Source: Glutinoglossum americanum
Lineage: Eukaryota > Ascomycota > Geoglossomycetes > Geoglossales > Geoglossaceae
Assembly (NCBI GenBank): GCA_020080175.1
Contig: JAGHQL010000002.1
Location: 62,001-126,000, forward strand
Reading direction: 5' to 3'
DNA: 64,000 bases
Each line of letters opens with the position of its first letter. Positions within the stretch are counted from its first letter, which is position 1. The notes beneath the pieces are model-generated. The model did no database searches and had not been told where the DNA came from. It saw nothing but the letters and a program-made list of their open reading frames with translations. The position numbers and the translations under genes were made by a program. Shown here piece after piece: positions 25,344-37,228 of this stretch.

Positions 25344-27903
25344 TCCAACTCCCGCTGGCGGTTGAAGCTTCAGGGCTGGTGAGAGATGCAGTGTATTCAA
25401 GAGCGAGTAATGGAAGAGCCGGAGGTTAGTGGCGCAAAACTTGATGATTGATCTCTCTCCTGACTCCTACTACCTGAGGACAACACGAAGGAGCGTTTCA
25501 ATGTGAAATTTGCCAAACACTTAACAGTTTGTGTTCCGCTTATGCCGTCATCCGGCGTATATTTTGGGCTATCGCACCATCTTGTGCAATACCGTACCAC
25601 GAGCACATCATGCGGAGGCGATATGTATGAGCTCCAGCAAACTCCCAAAGCCTACCCCACATACTCTGGACAGCTCCGGGAAAGTAGGCCTTTCAATGCG
25701 GTCCGCGGAACAATATACATGTTTGGTGTTGGATCACCAGACAACTATGTTTGCTCAAGCTGCCATGACACGACCCTAGCTTCCGTTTCTTTTCTTTTCC
25801 TTCTGCTGCTTCAAGCAATGTCTCGCTAGTAGCACGTGCATGCACACGACCATGGTCGAGCAGCATGCAGTTGTTCCAACCGTGCAATGGCATTTGACGC
25901 ATGTACGTAGCACATCGTGGCTTGACGTTGAAGATGCCGTTCCTTGATTAGTACGCTGGGCCCATGCACAAACAAGGAACCTGCATGTCGCTCATGGATA
26001 CGATTGGCTCCTGCTAAACGTACTGGTCCGTGCGCAGTACAACAATTGGACCCAGAGGATGTGTTTCACTCACATCTCATTCCAGAGGCTTTCGCTCTGG
26101 TAGAGCAGAGAGCTCTCTAAAGGCTGTGGGGCATTATCCCTCCAAAAAGGATACTCTGGTCTCCGGCACGCCTTTAGACAACCTGCAGTGCCCTCTGTTA
26201 TTCGACCCACAGAAGCCTGGAATGACAAAACCAAAACACCGGGATTTTTCTTCTGGGACCCTACTCGACTGACAGCTCTACTAAGGGTTGCTCTCTCACA
26301 GTTGACGCAGCTGCGTTAATTCTCTGCTGCAGTTTCTGCTGCATCTCCTTCCCGTAACCGGCGGCTCGGAAACTTGGCTTCCAACAATGTGGGGCAATGC
26401 AAGCAACGTCGCAATTGAAATCCTTCAAATGACCCTGGGAAAGCATTGCCAATTCCGACGGAACAGCGCGGTTGTTTACGAGGCTTACTACATATGTCAC
26501 ATTCCATTACCATTATCACCCTTTCCGCGGTGCCAACTCCCTAGAGCTTTATCATCCCTCGAAGACTAGGGTCAGGCATTCGTAGCGACGAAGGTGGACA
26601 TCCTGCTGTCAATGTTCCACACAACTCGCCTCCGGGAGTTTCTCAGTGCATGGAACCCACCGTGCTCTGGGCTCTGGTCGCCAATGAGGTTTTCGCGATA
26701 TCGGAGCGTAATAGGCATACTTGCCTTGTAATCGAATTATACTGTCATGCGCTTAATCATCTGGCCATCTTCCAACGGCCGTTCAACCACACTGTAGCCC
26801 GGAACAGCAATCGTATACACCTTGGACTCTTCAATTGACCGTAGATCCCTCATCCTGGCCCGATTGATTATAGGGGTAATTTCTTAGTTACCCGGATACC
26901 GCGAAAGGTTTACCACACGAGCTAACGCGGAAAACGTTGCCGCCATTGTGTGTTGCGAATACTAAGGAGAGATTTACATAACATTAGGCATGCTCCCGGA
27001 GAATGAAAAGAGGACGGGTGAAAGAAATATGTATATTTGATGGGCTGGCCAAAATCGAGATCGCGGCGCTCTGGTAAACTTTTGGTGGCATCCAAGTAAA
27101 TAAATAAAGGGCCATGGTATTCAAGCAATTATCCCTTGATTATATCTCAACATTGTTTGGAGGAAGGCGAGACGACTTGCGTCAGTGGTGAATAGGAAGT
27201 TCAATCCGCCTCCTACGAGGCTGTTGGGGTGTAACAAACGCGACAATAAGCTTGACAGGGAGATAGCGTCGTTCAGACTTGGTGGAACACCGCCTAGGGT
27301 CCCGACAACCAGCAACACCGGCTCTACCCGCCTGGTTTAGGGATACCAATCCTGAAGCCACGCACCCTAGGTAGTCGAAGGGTGGGTTGGATATTGAAAG
27401 GGTTGAGAGGATTTCTGCGATTATAAGGTAAATGCCGGAAAAAGTGCGTACCATACCGCCTCTGGACGGTCGGTGCATTTCAATCTGACACTCCGTTCTG
27501 ACCCTTATATAGCTTAGTAAGCTCAAGGGTCAATGCATAGCACTAGAGGAGGGCCTGCGGTTGGGCGTATGAGCCCTGGTAGCGGTTCTGGACAGGATAG
27601 GCATTAGTTTCTCGGGGAGAGATGTTAGGGGGGGCCACCAATGGTATAGACAGCAGAAGAGGGGGAAAAGGCGCACTCCGTTTTTCCAAGGTCAAGCGCG
27701 CTACTAAATGGGGCCCGCAGCTTCGGAGGTTAAGGGTGCTAACGGTATTTGTAGTTTAAGTTCCCTTGCCCAGCCAACTGAGCTCTTGGCTCGACGTATC
27801 GTTGCTCACTTATGGTACATGGAAAAACCTACAGCAACAGGCAGGCGCGGGCCCAGATCCGGCAGAAACTCTAAAACAGACCTGGTCTCACCCGTCTTTT
27901 CCG
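25344..27903. other. gene-poor intergenic stretch of about 2.5 kb
   Basis: The largest gap in the left half. Apart from the doubtful short frames at 27121-27454, nothing coding is convincing. No terminal repeats, poly(A) tails or transposase motifs were seen. It probably includes the dioxygenase promoter and decayed sequence. Confidence 0.5.
27121..27454 (-). CDS. doubtful small hydrophobic protein or gene relic
   Basis: A frame from 27454 reads MVRTFSGIYLIIAEILSTL then SISNPPFDYLG, and a second frame to 27121 continues with VLLVVGTLGGVPPS, NDAISLSSLLSRLL and VGGGLNFLFTTDA. Both look membrane-protein-like. They join in phase if the 34-nt GT...CAG segment 27365-27332 is removed, which is below the usual minimum intron size. 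It could be a real two-exon gene with a tiny intron, a gene broken by a shift of frame, or coincidence. Confidence 0.3.
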
Positions 27904-29659
27904 TCAATACACGCCCGCTCTTCTCCTATCACGCCCCCCCGACGCCCCACTGCCGACAACCAACTCCTGTACTCCCTCCCTAGCCATCCAGATGCTCCCA
28001 GCGACGTTCAGGATGCCATCCTCGAAACCCCTCAATACTTGGCTCAGTTCGCTGACCACCTCTGCCTCACTTCTCTCACTTCCGTCCTCCCCTCTGGTCA
28101 ACATCAGTTTCTGCGTCATCTGAACGGTCTTCGTCTCCACACCCCTGAGAGCTTCCTCTATCTCGTGCAGATTACGTCTATACTTTTCGAGCGTCTCCCC
28201 CATGCCGTCTGCTTGCTGCGAGAAATATGCAACAAGATCCGTACTACCTTCGTCGTCTGACGCAGTCGCTCCCCCAACGGAGCGTGGCGGCGCGGAAGGC
28301 GTCGGAGAACTCCAGAGTCCCTGGTAGTGGTATTGTGGAGGCAACTTTAAATTATCTAGCGCACGGAAGCTGAGCCGTGCGTCGTTAGCGTCCTTCTTGA
28401 CAGTTTTCCTCACGTAATCGACGGCTTGAGCATCATTCTCTAGCGCATGTTGCATGGTGGTGAGGCGACGGCTGACGAACTCAACATCATTCGGGATACA
28501 CATGAGATTTTGCTCGTGGCCAGACATCATCGCCTCCACTTGCTTATGCAGCTCTGTCTGCGCTACGATTCCCTTATCAATTTCTTCCACTAGTTTCTGG
28601 AGATCTTCGTGTAGGTCCCCGAATCGCGAAGTACTTCGCAAATTTGCTAGATCAATCTTAACACCGGGGACTGTCTGTTGTTGGGGCGTTGATCCCAACC
28701 CACCCAGGGCGCTGGCCATGCTAGCGCCCGGCTGCGCCGGCTGTTGGCTGCCTGAGAAAAGGGAAGTCGGTTGGGGTGCGGAGCTGGTAGTGGTAGTTCC
28801 GAATAAGGAAGGCCGCTGAGGCTGTTGTTGGGCAGTGCTGATATTTGTGGCGGCCGACAGGCCGGTGAGGAGGGATGGACGAGTAGTCTGGCTTGGTGGC
28901 TGGGTCGTAGTTGTTCCACTGCGTTGTAATCATAAGCAATGGGCTCCAGAGAAGTATATTCGCAAACTACGAGCACTCAGTCTCTTGGCAAGATAAAGAC
29001 TTGACTTACAATAGTGAGGGCCTATTCTGGAGCGTTCCGCCGAAGAGTCCTCCGGATTGCTGAGGTTGTTGGGGTTGTTGAGGCTGTTGTAGAGTATTGG
29101 TCCCGCCAAATATACTGCTAGTCTGCTGGGGTTGGGTGACGCTAGTGCTAAGTAGTCCTCCTCCCTGCCCTGGTTGGGTTGTGCTGGATCCGAATAGGCC
29201 TCCTCCTTGCCCTGACTGTGCGGTATTGGAGCCAAACAGGCCCCCTGTTTGCGCTGGTTGCGATCCAAATAAACCTCCACTCTGCTGGGGCTGTGATGTA
29301 GCTGTTGAAGTGCCGAAGAGACTAGTAGTTGGTTGAGTCGCCTGAGTTGATGATCCAAAGAGATTCGTCGTTGGTTGGGTCGTCTGCGTTGACGACCCGA
29401 AGAGTCCACCGGATGTAGATGGCTGAGATGTAGCACCTGATGCACTATAGAATTAGGATTGTGGTCAGTACAAAGAACAAATAATTGTAGTCTTGATAGA
29501 AAACGGATAGGTGCCCTAGTCTAGGTCTCTGGCTCTGCTCCCTGACGCGGCGTCGCAGATTTACGAATCCTTAGAAAATGGCTCTTACAATAGCGAATTA
29601 GCACCAGCAGTGTTTATTGTGAGCCCTCCAGGCCCAGTTCCCAAGCGTCCAAGAGACAT
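27904..29659 (-). CDS. NUP49: nucleoporin Nup49 (Nup58/45 homologue), GLFG type
   Basis: Exons are 29659-29589, 29444-29010 and 28918-27904, giving 506 aa. The N-terminus is MSLGRLGTGPGGLTINTAGA. Residues ~25-230 carry repeated SGGLFGSS, TNLFGSS, TSLFGTS and GGLFGGT units with Thr/Gln/Ser spacers; these appear only in the frame set by the two introns (144 and 91 nt). Residues ~240-500 are helical: KIDLANLRSTSRFGDLHEDL, QVEAMMSGHEQNL, NDVEFVSRRLTTMQHALEND, FRALDNLKLPPQYHYQGLW and YFSQQADGMGETLEKYRR, the Nup49 coiled-coil region that assembles with Nsp1 and Nup57 in the central channel. It is divergent with FIP1, with 200 bp between start codons. Confidence 0.93.
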
Positions 29660-29859
29660 TGCTGCTGTGAAACCTTTTAATGCAAGGGGTCGATGATTTT
29701 CTGATGTTTAGAATGTGTTGGACGCGACGGCGAATTGCTGTGGATGACACTAAGCTCTTAAGCGAGCGATGCGGCTCTGCGGAGTTGAACCTCTCTCTTA
29801 CCGGATAGCTGGTACAGCCCTTCATTTAGTTGGCATCAACATCAATCATATACCTTGCA

Positions 29860-31091
29860 ATGGAGGAAGAAGATGACGACTTTTATGCTCCTAGTGAGCC
29901 AGTAATACCAACATCCTCGACATACCCAGCCCCATCAGCTTTCGCCACGGGAAGCGGAGCCACCGCGACCAAGGAGGATGATGAGCTAGAGGAGGGAGAG
30001 GAGGAAGAGGAGGAAGAGGAAGAGGTGGAAAGCGATTCGGTACCGCTTCAATGATTTACTCATATCTTCCCATCTATGCATCCTGACTATTGTGTAGGAT
30101 ATAGATATTATCACGGATCGAAAGGACGGTTCGAAGCCTGAGCCTCCGCCGTAAGTACTAGTACTCATCAATGGCTGAGCGGTTTGATGACGCGCATATA
30201 GGCAAAAGTCAAGATATAGTACTATACGGAATCTTCCCGCTAGAGCAGCTGCTTCTGATGTGGGTACAAAACCGCCCGTAAAGGCAGAAACTCCTACAAA
30301 GGACACCAAAGTTGTTGAGCATCACCCCGCCGTCGCAACATCAACGCTCAACATCAATGACAAACCTACCTATTCACCCGCCGGAAAACCTATTACCGAA
30401 GTGAACATCGACACGGGTAAGCCTTCGAGTCCTACTTTCAGCAGATTGCACCCGACTTGCATATCAAACTAAATTCCCATTCCCGGTTATAGATCTTGCA
30501 GAACACGAGAAACCGTGGCGCCGCCCTGGCTCTGACGTCACCGACTATTTCAACTATGGCTTCGATGAGTTCACGTGGACCGCCTATTGCGAGAAACAAA
30601 CTGCGCTTCGAGAAGAGTTTGATCCCAAGAAGATGATGGAACAGATGGCCATGATGACCCAGCAGTTCGGTATGGCACTTCCTGGGATGCCGACTGGGCC
30701 CACTGGGCCAGGCGCCGGTGCTGGTGGACAAACTGGAATGTCAGGGCCGGGCGGTAATGCCATGATGAACATGCCGCCAATGCCGGGAATGGGCGACATA
30801 CCACCCGAGATGCAGGCGATGATGACACAATTCATGGCGCAGGGTGGTGATATTAACCAACTAGACCCAGCGATGTTTAGTGCAATGTCGCAACAAGGCG
30901 CTGGCCAAGGCGGAGGCGGTGGAGTTCAGGGGCAGGGATTTGGAGGGGGGCAACAGGGCTACGGACAAGCTCAGGGACAAGGCCAGCAGGCCATACCTGG
31001 TTACGGATATGACCCGTCGATCATGGGAGACGGCGGGAGGAATCGGGGTAATTTCGGCGGGCGGGGGAGAGGGGGTAGGAGAAACTGGTAG
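29860..31091 (+). CDS. FIP1: Fip1, pre-mRNA polyadenylation factor subunit
   Basis: Exons are 29860-30039, 30098-30150, 30202-30416 and 30493-31091, giving 348 aa. The N-terminus is strongly acidic ([14 protein letters not shown], then an E-run), as in Fip1, where it binds poly(A) polymerase. The Fip1 motif spans the third junction: [20 protein letters not shown] then [20 protein letters not shown]. The C-terminal ~190 residues are Gly/Met/Gln-rich and end in an RGG-like tail ([14 protein letters not shown]), probably an RNA-binding low-complexity region. Fip1 links poly(A) polymerase to CPF/CPSF in the nucleus. Confidence 0.94.
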
Positions 31092-31426
31092 AATGGATTG
31101 GCAAAATCCCAAAAAATATGAAGTCTCTGCATTACATGGCGTTATTCGGCATAAGAGTTACGAGTGCTCTTTCTAGATCCCGAAGTCTCCCATATTCACA
31201 CTAAAGAGAAACTAACCTCTCAAAAAAACCGAACGTTGAAACCTCAATAGAGAGGAGATGTATTTTCAAATCCGATCACTAAAGTACAATTTTGCTGAAC
31301 ATCAAAGAGTTCGCTTCATCTATGCATTTGATCACCCTCCTTTGTGGCGTGCAGGTTGAAAGATATGATTACATACGGTGTTACAAGTAGAGGTGACTGG
31401 ATAGGGGTTTGAGTATGTATGTAGTT
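31092..31426. other. intergenic between convergent FIP1 and HSP10
   Basis: About 335 bp, presumably the two 3' UTRs. Nothing else is visible. Confidence 0.6.
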
Positions 31427-31983
31427 TTATTCGTTGATCTTCGCGAGTAGCCTGGAGAGCACAGGATGTGTCAGGAGGGGTTGATAGATACCAATTGGGT
31501 TGGATTTGGGATCTTACTCATGGTCCCTAAAGAGATGGTATTCCTGGTCGCCGACTTTGACCGGGCTGCCTCCGTACTAGAAACCCCAGGGCTAACGTCA
31601 GCGGACGATGCTTCACTCGGAGGGAGAACACCAATCAAGCAGCAACATCCTCATCTTTCAAACTCCCAAAGAAGAAAAGCTTATACGTACCTGTGGAATT
31701 AACACCTTATCCCCAGGCGCGACGCTCGGTGCTATCCTCTGCCCATCCTTATTCAGTCCTCCGGGACCAACAGCCAGGACTTTGGCCTCCGAGAGTTCTT
31801 TCACGCTGCTTTCAGGCAGGAAGATGCCCGATGCGGTTTTGGCTTCGGCTTTGATTCGCTGGACGAGGACGCGGTCGAGGAGGGGGGCTAAGGATTTGAT
31901 GGATCGGAGGGTGGTGGACTGTTGGGGGTAGTAAGTTAGTTTGTTGGCGATTGGACGGGTAAAGAAGAAAGGAGATCTACCAT
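31427..31983 (-). CDS. HSP10: mitochondrial 10-kDa heat shock protein (GroES/Hsp10)
   Basis: There are four coding exons: 31983-31981 (ATG only), 31918-31691, 31576-31518 and 31451-31427, with introns of 62, 114 and 66 nt, giving 104 aa, the standard Hsp10 length. The joined protein reads MSTTLRSIKSLAPLLDRVLV, KAEAKTASGIFLPES, EAKVLAVGPGG, IAPSVAPGDKVLIPQ-YGGSPV, GDQEYHLFRDHE and LLAKINE. The mobile-loop block TASGIFLPE and the closing LLAKIN motif are intact. No single frame exceeds about 80 codons, so simple ORF calling misses the gene. Hsp10 caps Hsp60 in the mitochondrial matrix. A heat-shock-element-like motif lies about 140 nt upstream. Confidence 0.95.
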
Positions 31984-32402
31984 TTTGAATTGAGGTTTTG
32001 GAGTTGGTTGAGACGGACTGTGTGCGGACGTTAAAAGTGCGTGTGTTTTCGGAGGTTCGTGAGGAGTGGAACTTTTTTTGGGTCTTTTTTTCTTTTCTCC
32101 TCGCGAAAGCTCTCCCCAGAGAAATTTCTAGATGCCAAGAGCTGCGAGAGCTATTCGGGTCACTGGACTTTGGGCTATTGAGGTAAAACTTTTTTTTACA
32201 CCCTGCTCTTGGATACTAAAAGGATCTAGTATATCTTGTAGGAGTCGATGAGGCGCAGAATTGTTCATGGAATGCTTGCATTTTGGATATCTGATCCGGC
32301 CTTTGAAGGCACGTGAGCGACCAAAGCAAAGGAGCTTCCGGTATCAAATATAATTTTCACACTGAAATATGGAGTAGATAAGTAAATTGTCGCTATGACC
32401 AA
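31984..32402. other. HSP10 promoter and TYW1 3' region
   Basis: About 420 bp between two minus-strand genes. It includes the HSE-like motif at 32121-32132 and T-rich tracts. No coding sequence was seen. Confidence 0.6.
32121..32132. promoter_or_regulatory. candidate heat shock element upstream of HSP10
   Basis: GAAATTTCTAGA contains the inverted unit GAAnnTTC followed by a partial third nGAn unit, the Hsf1-type arrangement. It lies about 140 nt upstream of the HSP10 ATG. Three-unit agreement is incomplete, so this is suggestive only. Confidence 0.45.
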
Positions 32403-34999
32403 TTACCCGCACCCTCCGTCTTGCCCCTCATCTTCATTAAGGCCAATCAGCACTCCGCTCCCTATCGTAACACCCTCCCCAATCCTCAAACTCCCCTTAC
32501 TCCCCCCTTTCCGATAAACCCTCGTATCAGCCGGATCGAAGCCCCCGTTCCCCCAATTTGCCCATTCCGGTGTTGGGGGTCCAATGTAATCCTCAGGCGC
32601 GAATTCCTTCCCGGATTCTAGAAGCTCGAAAAATTTAGAGTAGTCGATGACAGTGTGCCATCTCTCGTTGATAAGAAAGCGCGTAGAGGCGAGCAGAATG
32701 CAACAGCTAGCTAGAGTCAGATTATCCCCGTCTCTAGTTTGCCATGTCTCCTGCTCTTTGGCAGGTGAAAGCGTCCTATAGGAGCAGCGAGTGCAGCTTC
32801 ACTCACCTATGAGCGTGTTCGGCAGCAATGCCGTAACTTAGCCCTCTCTTCCTCAGTGCCCGATCGAGGGCAACTACAAACTCTGACACTTCCTCATAAA
32901 ACGGGACATTCTGCATAGTCAAGCCTGCGCCCGCGGAAGATGATGTGCCGCAATATGTCACGCCTTTCACCTCCACAAAACAAGGCAGGCCCTTTTCCAC
33001 CAGGTCAGCATAACCCTGCACTTCATCTTCCACATTAAAGCCCTTTACCAGCGTCAGGCGGAACACCGTTCGCTGTCTGAATCGTTTCTCCCGCAGGATG
33101 TCCAAGCATCGTTGGAAACGCTCCCAGAAATCCCGATGCAAGGGTCTGTCAATCCTTCGCAGGCTCTCGCGATTACTTGCATCGATGCTAACGTATAGTT
33201 GGGTTACCGGTTTCAGAGCCGCAAGCTGATCAGGGTGCTGGGCGTTACAAACCAAGAAACTAGATATGTGCTCTTTGTGCAACATAGCTGCAAATTCATT
33301 GATATAAGGGTAGAATATGGGTTCTCCGACAAGGCTCAACGCACAGTGCCTGATGCGGAAGGCCTCTGCAAATCGATCGGCCCGTATTCCTGGGACGCCT
33401 CTCATCATTTTGATTTTCCTATAGTGTCCGTCTTTCACGCCTTCAAAGATTTTTTCTGGAGGGTCAACTTTCCAACGCCAAGTAGTGCCAACCGGATTGG
33501 TACCATGACGCCAACAGAACACGCATTTATTGCTGCAGCTCAAGGATGGAGTGGTCTCCATGCAAAGGTGGGACTTGATGCCGTAAAATGAGAACTTGTA
33601 GCAAGAGCCCCGGCCGCGAAGTGCAGATTTCGTCCAACGACAGATCTTAACCCCAGAGTGCGACCCAACTATTGTGTAACCTTGCTTCGTTAGGGCAGTG
33701 TATGTAGGCGAAGACTTGGGAACCATTTCCTTTAGTGGGGGCGTTGTACTTAGAGGCCCCTTCCCGTAGGTGGTGAAGTCGATCGCGATAGGGCCGGCGT
33801 GATTAGGAAGCTCCCCCACAATGTCGCCGGCGCCCTTTTGCAGCAAACGACCAAGGTCCTCCACGTCATCTACCGCAGCTTCCCTAACCACCCGTCTCCT
33901 TTTGGTTCTCGATTTTCCTATATCACCAGGTACGGTTTGGCCGTCAACAAGCTCGCCACTGTCAATGTCCTCTTCATCGCTTTCAAGAGCGTCACCACTA
34001 CCGACAACACCCTCCCCTAACCCCCCATTCGTCGCCGCTTCCCTAAGCATCTCCACAATCCCAGATCTCCACTCGTCTAGCCTCTCGCTAGCATCCAAGC
34101 TCACGTCGCCCATTCCTAACGGAAAAGCTCTTTTCTTCCCTGTCAGTTTTGCCATCCATTTATCCACCTCTAGCGCCTGCGAGCAAAAACCCTCCTGTTC
34201 GCTTGGCCACCCTTGCCTATCCCCAAATCCGAACACAGAATAGCCGAGCAGCGAGGATAGTGGGGCCGTGTCTATGCGAAAATCGTGATGCGTCTCCTGT
34301 AAATGAGCGGTGAAGGTGTTTAGGACCGTATCAATGTTATACGTCGGCAGTAAGAAGAGATAGAAGTACTCTGTGTTTGGGTGCGAGTTGGGTGATGCGG
34401 GCGATGAGATAAAGTAATCGTCATAGTCTATATAGGAAAGGTCATGGAGCTGTGGTTCGAGGGGCTCCCAGCTACCTAGAGCTGTAGCTTTCAGAGATGC
34501 GCTAAGTTTGCGCGTAAATTCCGTCGCAGACTTCTCGGTGTTCCCAGTGAGTGACGAAAAGAAGACCAAAACCTGGATCCTGGATGGCCCGGTCGGCGAA
34601 CCATTTGTGCCATTCACCCGCGCCGCTGTAGCACTTCTGGTTTGCTTTGTGCCTATCACCCGTTTGGGTGGGAGACTCTTCAAGGCAGACTTTCTATTCG
34701 GAGAAACCGGATCTCCCGAGACAGGATTCTCCCATTTCTCCTCCGCAGAGCTCAGTGAGTGAGCAGGTGAAGCCGGTCGCGGGGATCCAGATAGCTTCTG
34801 GCGATTGTGCCTCAAGCGCGCAACCGTTCGGACGACAATCAGAATTGAGAAGGTAAAAATAAGGGTCAAGACACGAAAGCGATGCCAAAGAGCAAGCCAT
34901 TCTGAGATTTCTTAATCGTCAGCTCGTAGGTTCGAAGCTCAGAAGGGGTAATTCGAAGCACCGACCGCGGAATAGATTCTCCTCTAAAGAATTCATCAT
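32403..34999 (-). CDS. TYW1: tRNA-4-demethylwyosine synthase Tyw1
   Basis: Exons are 34999-34966 (34 nt), 34901-32807 and 32706-32403, giving 810 aa. The first exon (MMNSLEENLFRE) joins to WLALWHRFRVLTLIFTFS, an N-terminal membrane anchor. A flavodoxin-like domain follows at about 120-280 (LVFFSSLTGNTEKSA, YFLFLLPTYNIDT). The radical SAM domain holds CSNKCVFCWRH near residue 465 (CxxxCxxC), then GVPGIRADRFAEAFRIRHCA and FLVCNAQHPDQLAAL. The last exon restores the wyosine-family end: EHAHSCCILLAS, WHTVIDYSKFF, FAPEDYIGPPTPEWANWG and FDPADTRVYRKG. The enzyme makes the tricyclic imidazole of wybutosine at position 37 of tRNA-Phe, probably on the ER surface. Confidence 0.95.
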
Positions 35000-35144
35000 G
35001 TCCGGTTCGCTGTGCGACATCTAGTGGGGTTTGTTGTTTTGTGGGGGACGCCTAAATCCTTGTCCTAGCCTCTTCGGGAATGCCAGCAACGACAACCTCT
35101 CGTCCCTGACGAACCTCAACTCATACCGCGTGAACCGACAGGAT

Positions 35145-36211
35145 ATGAAGATGCTTTCCGACGGTACGCACCCTGCCAAGGGCTGCGAGGGTTTGACTTC
35201 TCCAGGTTATACCAATCTTGCTCTGTCGATGTATGTGAACGGCTTCTGTAATCATCATCGCGCTGACTGTGGCCCTAGTCTTATCCTAATTGGCATTTTG
35301 GTTTCCTATCTACCCCAGCACTATCGGATAATTAGCCGCCGTTCTTCTGAAGGCATATCGCCGTACTTTGTTCTACTCGGCACCACCAGCGGAACAGCTG
35401 GTTTTGCGAATATCCTCGTTCTCAGCAAAGAAGACCTTCGCTGCTGTCGGACCATTACCGGCTTTGAATGCTTCGCTGGCTCCCTCGGTGTTGCGCAGGT
35501 GGGGATGCAATGGACTTGTTTCGCCATCATGTTAGCCCCAATTTAATCATATATCTTTCTCTGGGTCCACTAACGGGACCTAGACTCTTACTTTTTGTCA
35601 TCTTCTTCCCTCGCGAAACTCTACCCAGAATCCGCAAAGATAACCACAGCAGTCATTCGCCAGGTTTCAAAGCTGCCTTGATTGTAGCCGCTATATGCGC
35701 TCTTCATGCCATTATTATCGGCGCTGTGTCTATTCACTTTCTCAATGCTCGTCCTTCAGAGTTAATATGGTGGGCGAACTTTCTCGGCGTCAACGCAGCC
35801 ATACTAGCCTCGATCCAGTATTTCCCGCAACTCTGGACCACGTTTAGGTTAAAACATGTGGGTAGCCTCAGCATACCGATGATGCTGATACAAACCCCTG
35901 GCAGTTTCGTGTGGGCAGGTAGCCTGTTTGCGAGACTTGGATGGAATGGATGGAGCGCTTGGGGCATATACATGGTGACTGGGTGCTTACAAGGTTCCCT
36001 GTTGGCTATGGCAATACATTATGAACTTGAGGAAAGAAAAAAATTGAAAGGAAGGTTGGATGAGCACGCGGATAGGAACGATGTAGGGCTTGGGGATGAC
36101 GATAATGATGGCGATGACGAAGGGTATACCGAAGGTGAAAATGGTGAAACTCATCCAGAGGTCCGACCCCTTGGCAAAGTTACGGAGCGGACACCACTGT
36201 TAGGTACTTAG
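35145..36211 (+). CDS. PQ-loop repeat membrane protein
   Basis: Exon 1 is 35145-35530, the intron 35531-35583 (GTTAGC donor, CACTAAC branch) and exon 2 35584-36211, giving 337 aa. The first PQ-loop is SLILIGILVSYLPQHYRIIS then RRSSEGISPYFVLLGTTSG; the second is ASIQYFPQLWTTFRLKHVGS then LSIPMMLIQTPGSFVWA. About seven membrane segments are expected. The cytosolic tail is acidic (GDDDNDGDDEG) and ends ERTPLLGT, a dileucine-type sorting motif typical of vacuolar proteins. Family members export amino acids from vacuoles or lysosomes; the substrate is not readable. The gene is divergent with TYW1 over 145 bp. Confidence 0.9.
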
Positions 36212-37228
36212 AGAAATTTAGAACGTTGCTGTGGCATAGGATCATGAAGGTTTGCAAGTTGCGACTTATCCGTCTTCGCAACCACCACCACTCAAATTTA
36301 TATTAGCCAAAACTGACGTACTCCAAGCGGGAGGGGCAGATGGCGTGAATACAGCTATTTTTACAAAACGCAATATTCTATTGCTCATGACCTTGAACCT
36401 GTTAGAAACACCATCATTGAACTCAGCTATTGAACATTTATTTCTGTCTGAATCCAGCACATCTCCTTCATTTTTTGTTTCTCGTTGCCACCTAAACCCC
36501 ATACGGCAGTTATTGTTATACCCGATGCAGGAAAGCCAATTCCTAGCATAATTGAGATGCCCTCCCTAATCCCCAATACCAACTTCCGCTTCCTATTCAC
36601 CGTCCTGTATTCACTATTGCACACTCACCTTTCGCTATTTACCTTTTACCTCAATTCGCCGCCAGACTGGCAATTCACTACCATATTTGGCCTATTAACC
36701 CCACCCCATCCAGCTTAGCTCTCACTTCTTCGCGCTTACATACGCTCTTCCGCTGGTGCTACTCGTTCTTGTCCGCTCTTAGAAATACCAAATCGACAAT
36801 AGTTGTTTACAACGAACAGAGGTCTAACTTCCTCCACCCGACTACCGTTAAATCACGCACAACCACGACCACAGCATCTCCCAGGATATCCAGTGAGTTG
36901 GAGAACCAGAGGACTTTGCCGTTGCGCTCCATTCGAGTTCACGTAAATCCACCACCGGGCTTATGCGCCTTCAAAACCCAACGGCCATTCAGATAATAGT
37001 CACTTGGGGCCTGTAACTCTTTTTACTTTTCAGAATCCTCAACTTTTCAAACCCTCTCCTCCATAGCGTAGTATCCTAGGATATTGGGGAGAGGTTAACA
37101 TCCATACAAAGTCTAGGTCACCTCCGATTAGAACACACGGTAAACCGGCTCGAAGGTTCGCAGCACCTGCTAAAAGGTTCACTAATCCGCAAAGCTTGAC
37201 TTTCTCCGAAATTCGAGTTGAACGCGGG
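36212..37228. other. intergenic upstream of AT-hook gene
   Basis: About 1 kb. Several short frames exist without domains. A 5' UTR intron or extra first exon of the downstream gene could lie here, but none is supported. Confidence 0.5.

Noticed and set aside
28930-29445. 171-aa frame over the Nup49 FG region
   Set aside because: The true frame, set by two introns, gives GLFG repeats; this is a shifted reading of the same repetitive DNA.
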